From the NCBI RefSeq assembly GCF_051014445.1, contig NC_135136.1, positions 23,888,001 through 23,952,000 on the forward strand: 64,000 bases of DNA. Direction: 5' to 3'. Both the position numbers and the translations under genes were made by a program. Source of the DNA: Colletes latitarsis. Its lineage: Eukaryota; Arthropoda; Insecta; Hymenoptera; Colletidae. Positions 1-9,200 of this stretch are shown here, piece by piece. The notes below the pieces were generated by a model. That model made no database searches. It worked only from the letters and a program-made list of their open reading frames with translations, and had not been told where the DNA came from. Position 1 is the first letter of the stretch. Every line of letters begins with the position of its first letter.

Positions 1-1020
1 ACGATTAAAAGTTGCATGGCGAAAGGTAGTACAGGAACATAGACAAAGTACGTAGGTAGACTAAACCCATTACGAAGGTGAATTTCGCACCAATATATAT
101 ATCATACCATATATAAATTCCATGAAGAAGGAAATGCTTTTAAAGCTTGTGGTGGCCTATGACCGTTTAACTCAAATACAATTTACTAGACAAAACGTAT
201 TTCAGAAAGAAGAAAATAAATTAGAATTCATGTCGCCAGATGAAACTGACATCAATGACAGCAATATAGGTAGTTTTACATAGCATTCAAGAGCATATTC
301 CAGATGATCTGAGAGGGGAACAATTTTCTTTTCTATATAGAAAATATTAAAATACAATCGGGACACAACTAAGACACAACACAAGACACAACTCGCAGAG
401 AGAAAGCACTGCTGATGTTCAACGCAGTGCAGTTCATAGTAACAGTAAAACCAATACCAGTGTAGAAGACTAATTTAACAACGTTTCGCTAGAAGAAACT
501 AATATATGATATACTGATCATTAATTAACTTTAATATTTCATGACAATGATGCTTTTACTTTTTTCTAATGGGAATTGTTTTGTTTCCGATGGTACTGAA
601 ATCAAACTACATTAATTCTACAACGTTACTTTACTTATTTTCTCGTAAAGACAAAGATTCTTCAGAATCTATTCTGGATAAACATTATCAACATTATCAA
701 AAAATTGAAAAAACAACAAAGAAAAGAAAAGAAAAGAAAAGAAATATAGAAAGGTGTGTGCAATCAAAGTTACATCAAAGACATGGAAATAGACTCAGCT
801 TGAAAAAATAGAAGCAATTGATAACCAGGAAAAAGAAAAACAAAGAATGAAAGAAGAACGATTAGAAAAGAAAAAAACAAGCCGAGAAATTAAAAGAAGA
901 AAAGCTATTGAAAAAAGAAAGAAAAACAGAAAAATGAAAAGGAAAAGGAGAAAGAAAAGCAAGACGAAGAGAAGGAGAAATGTAAAACTCAAACTAAAAA
1001 TAAAAATAAAGTTAAGAACG
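1..1020 (+). pseudogene. Broken pogo/Tigger (DDE_1) transposase, C-terminal part, unit 1
   Basis: This is the C-terminal part of a cut-and-paste transposase, entered mid-gene at the window edge. The first 55 bases encode a stretch reading LKVAWRKVVQEHRQST, which follows the conserved QP-DVG-F motif seen complete in the unit 2 copy (23880-23960). Around 127-180 two frames give NAFKACG and PFNSN, resembling the 'GF-a-GL-PFN' block of pogo/jerky transposases, with a stop between them. From about 785 to 1020 a lysine- and glutamate-rich, coiled-coil-like tail is open (QLEKIEAIDNQ onward). Stops and frame changes throughout rule out a working protein. Family assignment rests on motif resemblance only; a domesticated or spliced gene is possible but unlikely given the frame breaks. 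Confidence 0.6.
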
Positions 1021-1456
1021 TGAAAAGAAAATAATAAATAATATTATTGTGTTGTTTTTACAGGGTGAATGTAGTAACTGAACCAGGTGGTTATGACTAT
1101 GCAACATTTTTATTAGCATCTTTTTCAAACTCCACTTGGAACAACACTGTACGTATGTATGTATGGGATTATCAGGAACCGTGTTTGTTCGTTAATCGGC
1201 ACACTCGTATTTATTTCGTTAAACACAGTCACACCTACTACGTACTTTTCTTCAATCTTTCTCTCTTCCGTGCTGTCTTTTCTCGCTTTCTGGGTTATTC
1301 ACCCATCAGCTGTTCGGCCGTACGCTCGCCGCGTGTTGACGGCTTTTTCGGCGGTAACCGTCTTCGCTCGTGCAAGCTCGTGGACAGCGAACGATTCGCT
1401 GTTCGGCCAAAAATTCGTGCGCGATTTAATAATTTTCAACTGCACGGTTCCCTACA
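1021..1456. other. Unassigned spacer segment, unit 1
   Basis: No recognised gene. A pyrimidine run followed by ACAG at about 1052-1062 resembles a splice acceptor, and a 152-residue open frame (1047-1505) runs on from it, but the frame crosses into the foldback element and matches no family I know. The second half, about 1300-1400, is richer in GC than its surroundings. Identical sequence lies at 24926-25361, and a near-identical copy at 62754-63189. Confidence 0.5.
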
Positions 1457-2139
1457 TACAGGGTGTTCGGCCATCCATGGGAAAAATTTTAATGGGGGAT
1501 TCTAGAGGTCAAAATAAGACGAAAATCAAGAATACCAATTTGTTGATGGAGGCACTGTTAAAAAGTTATTAATGTTTAAAGTTCCGCTCGTACTGAATTT
1601 TTTTCTCGAAAATGCGCAAGATTACGGGGGTATGTCTATACATAAAAAATGATTGTCACCGACCCTCGCAACTGAAAATAATTTTTCACAGAACGATTTG
1701 AAATCTTTCTTTTTCATCGAAAAATATAGGCACCCGATTAGATTTTCGGTAAGGAATTTTTTTCTCGAAAGTGCGTAGGATTTCGGGGGTATGTGTAATG
1801 ACCAAAAATGATTGTAATTGACCCCTGTAACCGAAAATAATTTTTTTAGAACGATTTGAAAAATTAGTTTTTCGCCGAAAAATATCAACACATACTCGAA
1901 TTTTTTTCTCGAAACTGAGTAGGATTTCGAATATATGTCTATTCACTAAAAATGCTTGTAATTGACCTCCGCAGCCGAAAATAATTTTTCTGGAACGACT
2001 TGAAATTTTTGAATCAAATTGTTAATAACTTTTTAACGAAGCCTCCATCAACAAATTGGTATTCTTGATTTTCGTCTTAGTTTGGCCTCTAGAATATCCT
2101 ATTAAAATGTTTCTCAGGGCTGGCCGAACACCCTCTATA
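1457..2139. mobile_element. Foldback/MITE-like element with ~117-bp inverted arms, unit 1
   Basis: The left arm (about 1457-1573) starts TACAGGGTGTTCGGCCA and the right arm (about 2021-2139) is its imperfect reverse complement, ending TGGCCGAACACCCTCTATA. Both arms hold the conserved TTCTAGAGG and CAATTTGTTGATGGAGGC blocks. The interior is built of degenerate ~120-bp subrepeats that alternate a TTTTTTTCTCGAAA block, a GATTTCGGGGGT block and a GAACGATTTGAAA block. No transposase is encoded, so it is non-autonomous. Short open frames inside it are not genes. The same family forms the composite element at 22267-23648. I recall this repeat as common in bee and ant genomes, which I could not check. 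Confidence 0.75.
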
Positions 2140-2154
2140 CTACTATGTTTACTA

Positions 2155-2450
2155 GATCCTGGGTTTTTTCCGTGTTTGAATCACGTAGTAATGTGGTAAC
2201 ACACTGAAGCAGTCTATTAAACCTGGTTTCGATCAATATTTCAGAGGATAACACCGGTTAGGTCTGGGTTAGGTCTGGGAGATGCGCGCATCTGGCTTAT
2301 ACTTTCGCCTTCTTCGCATACTTGTTGGCCAGATCCTGGGTTTTGTTCGTGTTTGAATCACGTAGGAATGTGGTAACACACTGAAGCAGTCAATTAAACC
2401 TGGTTTCGATCAATATTTTAGAGGATAACACCGGTTAGGTCTGGGTTAGG

Positions 2451-2452
<2 letters not shown>
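2155..2452. repeat. Satellite array 1, left part (repeat 1 and part of repeat 2)
   Basis: The array starts abruptly at GATCCTGGG, directly after foldback-flank sequence ending TTTACTA. It holds one full 177-bp repeat and most of a second, interrupted at 2452 by the retrotransposon. The G-rich strand of the telomere-type motif TTAGGTCTGGG is the plus strand. Confidence 0.95.
2438..2452. repeat. Left target-site duplication of the retrotransposon
   Basis: GGTCTGGGTTAGGTC is present here and again at 6210-6224 on the other side of the element. It consists wholly of telomere-type motif, so up to a few bases of its length could be coincidental. Confidence 0.85.
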
Positions 2453-2482
<30 letters not shown>

Positions 2483-2483
<1 letters not shown>

Positions 2484-2998
2484 TCGTGGGGAAAATCTTC
2501 GAAAGACTCCCTCCCACCTGCTTGGGGAGAGGTGGGAGGGGTGTGTGGGATTCCCCGCGCCCGTACAACGACAGGCGCGGGACCTACCCACTAAAAACCC
2601 CACGGTGACCCTTCGGCACGCTTTGGGAGGATACCGGGAATCGCTCGAAGCATTCTTCCGGTATCCTCCCCGTGCCCGCGCTTTCGCGCCCATCCTCCGG
2701 GGGGACAATCGGTCCCCCCAGTAGACACACTGCCTCATAGCGGTGGGACGGGGCCACTCCATCCCGCCGCTATCCGTCCCGGGGCCGCGTTTAGTGGCGG
2801 CTGCGAGCCCCAACTCGCAACCGCCCGCGACCCCGTTTCCACCCCTCGGCGGCCGGGCGTTCATGGCCGCACCAGACCGCCGAGGGTGCCTCCCCTTGCG
2901 TCGGACCGGTAGGGGGAGGCACTTCTACCCCCAACCGGTCCGACCCGGCGCCGCCTGGCGGGAGGAGGGTCCCCTCAGGACCCCCCTCCCAGCCTAGG
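2483..2998 (-). other. Retrotransposon 3' UTR with strong inverted repeats, copy 1
   Basis: Between the ORF2 stop codon and the poly(A) lies a structured UTR. Two hairpins are clear: 2509-2519 with 2530-2540 (11-bp stem, CCCTCCCACCT) and 2625-2637 with 2658-2670 (13-bp stem, GGGAGGATACCGG). A further pair GTCGGACCGGT/ACCGGTCCGAC surrounds about 2902-2945. In R1-clade elements such as SART1 the 3' UTR is the part recognised by the reverse transcriptase; that these hairpins serve so here is inference. Confidence 0.7.
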
Positions 2999-5900
2999 TC
3001 ATCCGCCACGCCGAGGCGGCCGCCCGCGACGCCTCGCGACCGGGCGACGACCTCGGGCCACCGCACGAGCGCGAGCTTCAGCGCGCCGCTGAAGCTCGCG
3101 CTCCCTCCCCGCGGCCTCCTTCTGCAACATTACGTTCTCGCAGAAGGAGGCCACGGCCCTCCACTTCTCCTCGCTGCCGAGCATGGCGCGCACCACGCCC
3201 GGCAGCGAGACATCCCGCCCGACGACGCCGACCAGGACACGGCGCTCCCCCTCCCACGCGGGGCATACCTCCAGGGTATGATCCGCCGTGTCCTGCTCAG
3301 CGTCGCAGTGGCAGCAACGCGCCGTCGGCTCCTTCCCTATCCGGCACAGGTATCTTCCGAAGCTGCCATGCCCGGAAAATACCTGTGCCATCCGGTAGGT
3401 GAGGCTGCCATGGCCTCTGTCCAGCCACTCCTTCAGGAGTGGCCGAACCGCCCCGACAGTCCGGTGCCCCGCGGTTGGCAGAGCCAGCCGCTCCTGCCAC
3501 GCGAGCAACACGGACTGCCGGGCCTGGCGCTTCAAATCGCCCCAAGCAGGTTCCTGCCCGCCCGGGACCGCCCCCACCCCCGCGCGACGGTCGACGCGGT
3601 GCCGGTACATCACCGCGTGCGACCGCGCGAGCAGGTCCATGGGCGGCATCCCCGCTAGAACCGTCGCCGCCTCATGTGACATGGTCCGATACCCGCGGAC
3701 GACCCTGAGCGCCATGCGCCTCTGCACCCGACGCAACATAGTCATGCCGCGCCGGGAGGCAGCCAGGTCGTCCGCCCAGACGGGGGCCCCGTATAGGGCC
3801 ACCGACTGGACCATTGCCACATAGAGGCGACGAACTCGGCCCGCCGGGCCCCCCAAGTTGGGCAGGATCCGGCCCAGAGCCGCAACCATCCTTTCCAACC
3901 GGGGGACCAGGCAGCGGAAATGCTCCTCGAAACGCCAGTGGCTATCGAGGATCAGCCCCAGATACCTGATCTGGGGCTTCACCTCGATGTCAGCCCCACC
4001 CACCCGGATCAGGGGGGGTGGCGGATCCTGCCGAGGTGAATGAAACGCAATCACCTCGGTCTTATGGACCGCCACCGTCATCCCCATCCCCCTGATCCGG
4101 TCGACGACGCGTTGCGACCCCTCCTCCGCGCGACGCATGGCCCTCCCCCAGTGCGCCCCGACGGCCAGCACCAGTGTGTCATCCGCATAACACACCGTGC
4201 TGACGCCGTCGGGGAGGCCGGCCCGCAACACCGAGTCGTACGCGATGTTCCACAGGAGTGGCCCGAGGACCGACCCCTGCGGAACACCGCAGTACACCTC
4301 CCTCCGCATATCACCATCCCGGCCCGGATACTCGATCCACCTGCCGCGGAGATAATCCCCGACGACCGCCCTGAGACAAGGGGGGACTCGATGATATTCG
4401 AGTCCCCTCCTTATCTCTTCCCAGGGGAGGGTGTTAAAGGCATTGGCAATATCCAAGGATATTGCCAATGCCACCCCTCCCCGGGAGACGGCCGCCTCCG
4501 AGAGGGCCCTCACACGACCTATCGCGTCGATAGTCGATCGGCCCCCCCGGAAACCGAACTGGCAGTCGGCCAGACCGGGATCACCCCGCGACAGGTGCTC
4601 GACGAGGCGGGCAGCAATCACACGCTCGAAGAGCTTGCCCACCTCGTCGAGGAGACAAATGGGCCGGTATGCGGAGGGAGACTCCGCGGGCCGACCCTCC
4701 TTCCGGAGGAGGACCATCCTCGCCACCTTCCAACTGGGGGGGAATCGCCCGTCCCTCAGGCAGCGGTCGAACAACCGCCTGAGGTCGGCCCCAAGGACGC
4801 CCTGGGTCAAGACCCAAACCCGGCCGGGCACACCATCCGGACCCGGGGCCGTGTTACGAACCCCGAGCCGTCTGATGGCCGCTGCCAGCTCCTCCTGCGT
4901 GACCTCCAGCTCGGCCGTCCACTCCACTGGGACAGCCGCCGCCGCCGGAGGACGCGGTCCCCTCTCCCCAATTGGGAAGAGTGTATTGACCACGTCCTCC
5001 AGCAGCCGGGGGTCAAGACCCTCGGTGACGGGGGGCGCCCACGGGCGGAGCTTATTCAGCACCACCTTATATGGGCGCCCCCATGGATCGTCATCAAGGG
5101 TCTGGAGGAGCTCCTTCCATGCCTGGGTCTTGGCCCGTTTGATGGCGACCTGCAGAGCAACCCGCGCCACACGGTATGCTCCATACAGGTCATCAGCTGC
5201 CCTCGCTCGCGCCACGCCGTCGCCTGTACGTTGACGACGGCGCGCGCGGGTGTACTGGCGTCGGGCGCGGACAGTCGCGACTCGCAACTCCGCGATCGCG
5301 TCCGACCACCAGTACACCGCCCGGCGAGGAGAAGCCCGCCCGACCCGGGGCATCGCCGCGTCGCAAATACCCGCGACCAATGCTCCGAGCCGGGCGACCT
5401 CCTCCTCTATGCTCGGCAACTCGGCCGCTCCCTGCGGCCAAGTTGCAGCGAGGGCAGCTGCCATCAGGGCGTCCTTGTCCAGGCGCCGAAGCGCCCAGCG
5501 GCGTGGTGGGGTGCCACGCAGGCGGCCGTGTCGGGATGCACTCGCGGCGGCAGAGACCTCCATCCGGATGTACCGGTGATCGGAAAGTGTCTCTGCCCCC
5601 GCGACCACGTGCCAACCCGACACCATGCGCACGGCGTTGGGGGTCGCGAATCCAACATCCACGATGGACCCCCCATATCGCCGCACGCATGTGTGCTCCG
5701 ACCCCCGGTTCAATACCCGGAGGTCGAGCCCCGCCGCCCAATCGCCCAGGATCCCGCCGCGAACGGAGGTCCTGGGGGATCCCCAAGCCACCGACTTGGC
5801 ATTAAAATCCCCCAGGACCAGCACCGGCCGGGCCGCGCAGCGCTGCACGCATGCCGCGACCTCGGCCAAGTACAGCTCGAACGCAGCGTGACCGCTACGG

Positions 5901-6181
5901 GGCGAAATGTAGCACCCCACCACAGCGACTCCCCCCCAGTCCACGGCGACGAATCCCCGACCGCGCTCCAACAAGGAGAACGGTGGGGACCCGTCGCCCC
6001 CTCCCCATACCGTCGCCACCAAGCCGTCCGCGTCGCCCACCCAATGAGGGTGATCAGGGACGCGGTACGGCTCGGCGGCGACCGCCAGGCCAACCCCCCA
6101 CTCCGCGAGGACTTGGGACATCAAGTCCTGTGCCGCGCGGCAGTGGTTGAGGTTGGCCTGGAGGAGGAAGCGGGGCGGCAT
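2999..6181 (-). CDS. Non-LTR retrotransposon ORF2: endonuclease and reverse transcriptase, copy 1
   Basis: A 1060-residue protein that nicks the telomere-type target and copies the element RNA into it. The N-terminal apurinic-type endonuclease (about 1-210) shows N10, E37 in AEPY, D125/N127 in GDFNAKS, D175 and SDH at 200-202. The reverse transcriptase (about 480-760) has AYRPICLL (504-511), the first catalytic aspartate D577 in LDIANAF, GVPQGSVLGP (632-641) and the YADD box (665-668). A C-terminal zinc knuckle C956-x2-C959-x8-H968-x4-C973 is typical of the R1 clade, and the tail is rich in arginine. No stop or lost catalytic residue is visible. The start codon is chosen because it overlaps the ORF1 stop (TAATG on the minus strand, plus 6179-6183), an arrangement known to couple ORF2 translation in SART1. 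Length fits the family. Confidence 0.95.
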   Translation of the reverse strand: MPPRFLLQANLNHCRAAQDLMSQVLAEWGVGLAVAAEPYRVPDHPHWVGDADGLVATVWGGGDGSPPFSLLERGRGFVAVDWGGVAVVGCYISPRSGHAAFELYLAEVAACVQRCAARPVLVLGDFNAKSVAWGSPRTSVRGGILGDWAAGLDLRVLNRGSEHTCVRRYGGSIVDVGFATPNAVRMVSGWHVVAGAETLSDHRYIRMEVSAAASASRHGRLRGTPPRRWALRRLDKDALMAAALAATWPQGAAELPSIEEEVARLGALVAGICDAAMPRVGRASPRRAVYWWSDAIAELRVATVRARRQYTRARRRQRTGDGVARARAADDLYGAYRVARVALQVAIKRAKTQAWKELLQTLDDDPWGRPYKVVLNKLRPWAPPVTEGLDPRLLEDVVNTLFPIGERGPRPPAAAAVPVEWTAELEVTQEELAAAIRRLGVRNTAPGPDGVPGRVWVLTQGVLGADLRRLFDRCLRDGRFPPSWKVARMVLLRKEGRPAESPSAYRPICLLDEVGKLFERVIAARLVEHLSRGDPGLADCQFGFRGGRSTIDAIGRVRALSEAAVSRGGVALAISLDIANAFNTLPWEEIRRGLEYHRVPPCLRAVVGDYLRGRWIEYPGRDGDMRREVYCGVPQGSVLGPLLWNIAYDSVLRAGLPDGVSTVCYADDTLVLAVGAHWGRAMRRAEEGSQRVVDRIRGMGMTVAVHKTEVIAFHSPRQDPPPPLIRVGGADIEVKPQIRYLGLILDSHWRFEEHFRCLVPRLERMVAALGRILPNLGGPAGRVRRLYVAMVQSVALYGAPVWADDLAASRRGMTMLRRVQRRMALRVVRGYRTMSHEAATVLAGMPPMDLLARSHAVMYRHRVDRRAGVGAVPGGQEPAWGDLKRQARQSVLLAWQERLALPTAGHRTVGAVRPLLKEWLDRGHGSLTYRMAQVFSGHGSFGRYLCRIGKEPTARCCHCDAEQDTADHTLEVCPAWEGERRVLVGVVGRDVSLPGVVRAMLGSEEKWRAVASFCENVMLQKEAAGRERELQRRAEARARAVARGRRPVARRRGRPPRRGG

Positions 6182-6183
6182 TA
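6179..6183 (-). promoter_or_regulatory. TAATG stop-start overlap of ORF1 and ORF2, copy 1
   Basis: On the minus strand the presumed ORF1 reading frame (remnant 6184-6209, ending EEAGAAIN) stops with TAA, whose last A is the A of the ORF2 ATG. In SART1 of Bombyx such a UAAUG allows ORF2 to be translated by termination and restart. Here ORF1 is deleted, so the signal is a relic. Confidence 0.7.
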
Positions 6184-6209
6184 ATTAATGGCCGCGCCAG
6201 CCTCCTCCC

Positions 6210-6224
6210 GGTCTGGGTTAGGTC
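6210..6224. repeat. Right target-site duplication of the retrotransposon
   Basis: GGTCTGGGTTAGGTC, the exact partner of 2438-2452. The satellite resumes in phase directly after it with TGGGTTATGCC. Confidence 0.85.
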
Positions 6225-9200
6225 TGGGTTATGCCCGCATCTGGCTCATGATTTTGCCTTCTTCGCATACTTGTTGGCCAGATCCTGGGTTTTTTTCGGG
6301 TTTGAATCACGTAGTAATGTGGTAATACACTGAAGCAGTCAATTAAACCTGGTTTCGATCAATATTTTAGAGGATAACACCGGTTAGGTCTGGGTTAGGT
6401 CTGGGTTATGCCCGCATCTGGCTCATGATTTTGCCTTCTTCGCATACTTGATGGCCAGATCCTGGGTTTTTTTCGTGTTTGAATCACGTAGTAATGTGGT
6501 AACACACTGAAGCAGTCAATTAAACCTGGTTTCGATCAATATTTCAGAGGATAACACCGGTTAGGTCTGGGTTAGGTCTGGGTTATGCCCGCATCTGGCT
6601 CATGATTTTGCCTTCATCGCATACTTGTTGGCCAGATCCTGGGTTTTTTTCGTGTTTGAATCACGTAGTAATGTGGTAATACACTGAAGCAGTCAATTAA
6701 ACCTGGTTTCGATCAATATTTTAGAGGATAACACCGGTTAGGTCTGGGTTAGGTCTGGGATATGCGCGCATCTGGCTTATACTTTCGCCTTCTTCGCATA
6801 CTTGTTGGCCAGATCCTGGGTTTTTTTCGTGTTTGAATCACGTAGTAATGTGGTAACAAACTGAAGCAGTCAATAAAACCTGGCTTCGATCAATATTTTA
6901 GAGGATAACACCGGTTAGGTCTGGGTTCGGTCTGGGATTTGCGCGCATATGGCTTATACTTTCGCCTTTTTCGCAAACTTGTTGGCCAGATCCTGGGTAT
7001 TTTCCGTGTTTGAATCACGTAGTAATGTGGTAATACACTGAAGCAGTCAATTAAACCTGGTTTCGATCAATATTTTAGAGGATAACACCGGTTAGGTCTG
7101 GGTTAGGTCTGGGTTATGCCCGCATCTGGCTCATGATTCTGCCTTCTTCGCATACTTGTTGGCCAGATCCTGGGTATTTTCCGTGTTTGAAACACGTAGT
7201 AATGTGGTAACACACTGAAGCAGTCAATTAAACCTGGTTTCGATCAATATTTTAGAGGATAACACCGGTTAGGTCTGGGTTAGGTCTGGGATATGCGCGC
7301 ATCTGGCTTATACTTTCGCCTTCTTCGCATACTTGTTGGCCAGATCCTGGGTTTTTTTCGTGTTTGAATCACGTAGTAATGTGGTAACAAACTGAAGCAG
7401 TCAATAAAACCTGGCTTCGATCAATATTTTAGAGGATAACACCGGTTAGGTCTGGGTTCGGTCTGGGATTTGCGCGCATATGGCTTATACTTTCGCCTTT
7501 TTCGCAAACTTGTTGGCCAGATCCTGGGTATTTTCCGTGTTTGAATCACGTAGTAATGTGGTAATACACTGAAGCAGTCAATTAAACCTGGTTTCGATCA
7601 ATATTTTAGAGGATAACACCGGTTAGGTCTGGGTTAGGTCTGGGTTATGCCCGCATCTGGCTCATGATTCTGCCTTCTTCGCATACTTGTTGGCCAGATC
7701 CTGGGTATTTTCCGTGTTTGAAACACGTAGTAATGTGGTAACACACTGAAGCAGTCAATTAAACCTGGTTTCGATCAATATTTTAGAGGATAACACCGGT
7801 TAGGTCTGGGTTAGGTCTGGGTTATGCCCGCATCTGGCTCATGATTTTGCCTTCATCGCATACTTGTTGGCCAGATCCTGGGTTTTTTTCGTGTTTGAAT
7901 CACGTAGTAATGTGGTAACACACTGAAGCAGTCAATTAAACCTGGTTTCGATCAATATTTTAGAGGATAACACCGGTTAGGTCTGGGTTAGGTCTGGGTT
8001 ATGCCCGCATCTGGCTCATGATTTTGCCTTCATCGCATACTTGTTGGCCAGATCCTGGGTTTTTTTCGTGTTTGAATCACGTAGTAATGTGGTAACACAC
8101 TGAAGCAGTCAATTAAACCTGGTTTCGATCAATATTTTAGAGGATAACACCGGTTAGGTCTGGGTTAGGTCTGGGTTATGCCCGCAACTGGCTCATGATT
8201 TTGCCTTCTTCGCATACTTGTTGGCCAGATCCTGGGTTTTTTTCGTGTTTGAATCACGTAGGAATGTGGTAACACACTGAAGCAGTCAATTAAACCTGGT
8301 TTCGATCAATATTTTAGAGGATAACACCGGTTAGGTCTGGGTTTGGTCTGGGATATGCGCGCATCTGGCTTATACTTTCGCCTTCTTCGCATACTTGTTG
8401 GCCAGATCCTGGGTTTTTTTCGTGTTTGAATCACGTAGTAATGTGGTAACAAACTGAAGCAGTCAATAAAACCTGGCTTCGATCAATATTTTAGAGGATA
8501 ACACCGGTTAGGTCTGGGTTCGGTCTGGGATTTGCGCGCATATGGCTTATACTTTCGCCTTTTTCGCAAACTTGTTGGCCAGATCCTGGGTATTTTCCGT
8601 GTTTGAATCACGTAGTAATGTGGTAATACACTGAACCAGTCAATTAAACCTGGTTTCGATCAATATTTTAGAGGATAACACCGGTTAGGTCTGGGTTAGG
8701 TCTGGGTTATGCCCGCATCTGGCTCATGATTCTGCCTTCTTCGCATACTTGTTGGCCAGATCCTGGGTATTTTCCGTGTTTGAAACACGTAGTAATGTGG
8801 TAACACACTGATGCAGTCAATTAAACCTGGTTTCGATCAATATTTTAGAGGATAACACCGGTTAGGTCTGGGTTAGGTCTGGGTTATGCCCGCATTTGGC
8901 TCATGATTTTGCCTTCTTCGCATACTTGTTGGCCAGATCCTGGGTTTTTTCCGTGTTTGAATCACGTAGTAATGTGGTAACACACTGAAGCAGTCAATTA
9001 AACCTGGTTTCGATCAATATTTCAGAGGATAACACCGGTTAGGTCTGGGTTAGGTCTGGGTTATGCCCGCATTTGGCTCATGATTTTGCCTTCTTCGCAT
9101 ACTTGTTGGCCAGATCCTGGGTTTTTTTCGTGTTTGAATCACGTAGTAATGTGGTAACACACTGAAGCAGTCTATTAAACCTGGTTTCGATCAATATTTT

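Larger units (their letters stand above)
2453..6209 (-). mobile_element. SART/TRAS-like R1-clade non-LTR retrotransposon, 5'-truncated, copy 1
   Basis: A 3757-bp GC-rich insertion in an otherwise AT-rich window. Read on the minus strand it has about 26 bases of the end of ORF1, an intact ORF2 (endonuclease plus reverse transcriptase), a ~516-bp 3' UTR and a poly(A) tail of 30 (plus-strand T at 2453-2482). It is flanked by a 15-bp duplication of the telomere-type motif. ORF1, the 5' UTR and any promoter are missing, as expected if reverse transcription stopped early. The telomeric target and the UAAUG overlap between ORF1 and ORF2 point to the SART/TRAS branch of the R1 clade; clade placement is by motif, not by a tree. 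The element could move only with ORF1 protein and a promoter supplied from elsewhere. Confidence 0.93.

Noticed and set aside
795..992. Minus-strand frame rich in F and L that looks like a membrane protein
   Set aside because: It is the complement of a purine-rich lysine/glutamate tail of the transposase remnant.
1047..1572. Two overlapping open frames of 152 and 137 codons as a gene
   Set aside because: They run across the boundary of a foldback element, overlap each other in different frames and resemble no known protein.
2453..2482. T-run as a terminator
   Set aside because: It is the poly(A) tail of a minus-strand retrotransposon copy.
4040..6184. A 714-residue open frame on the plus strand opposite the retrotransposon ORF2
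   Set aside because: It is a GC-driven antisense shadow: no recognisable domain, rich in P, R and H, while the minus strand has a complete endonuclease-reverse transcriptase protein.
2453..6209. Bacterial contamination, because of the very high GC content
   Set aside because: The sequence has an R1-clade eukaryotic reverse transcriptase, a poly(A) tail and a target-site duplication in the host satellite.
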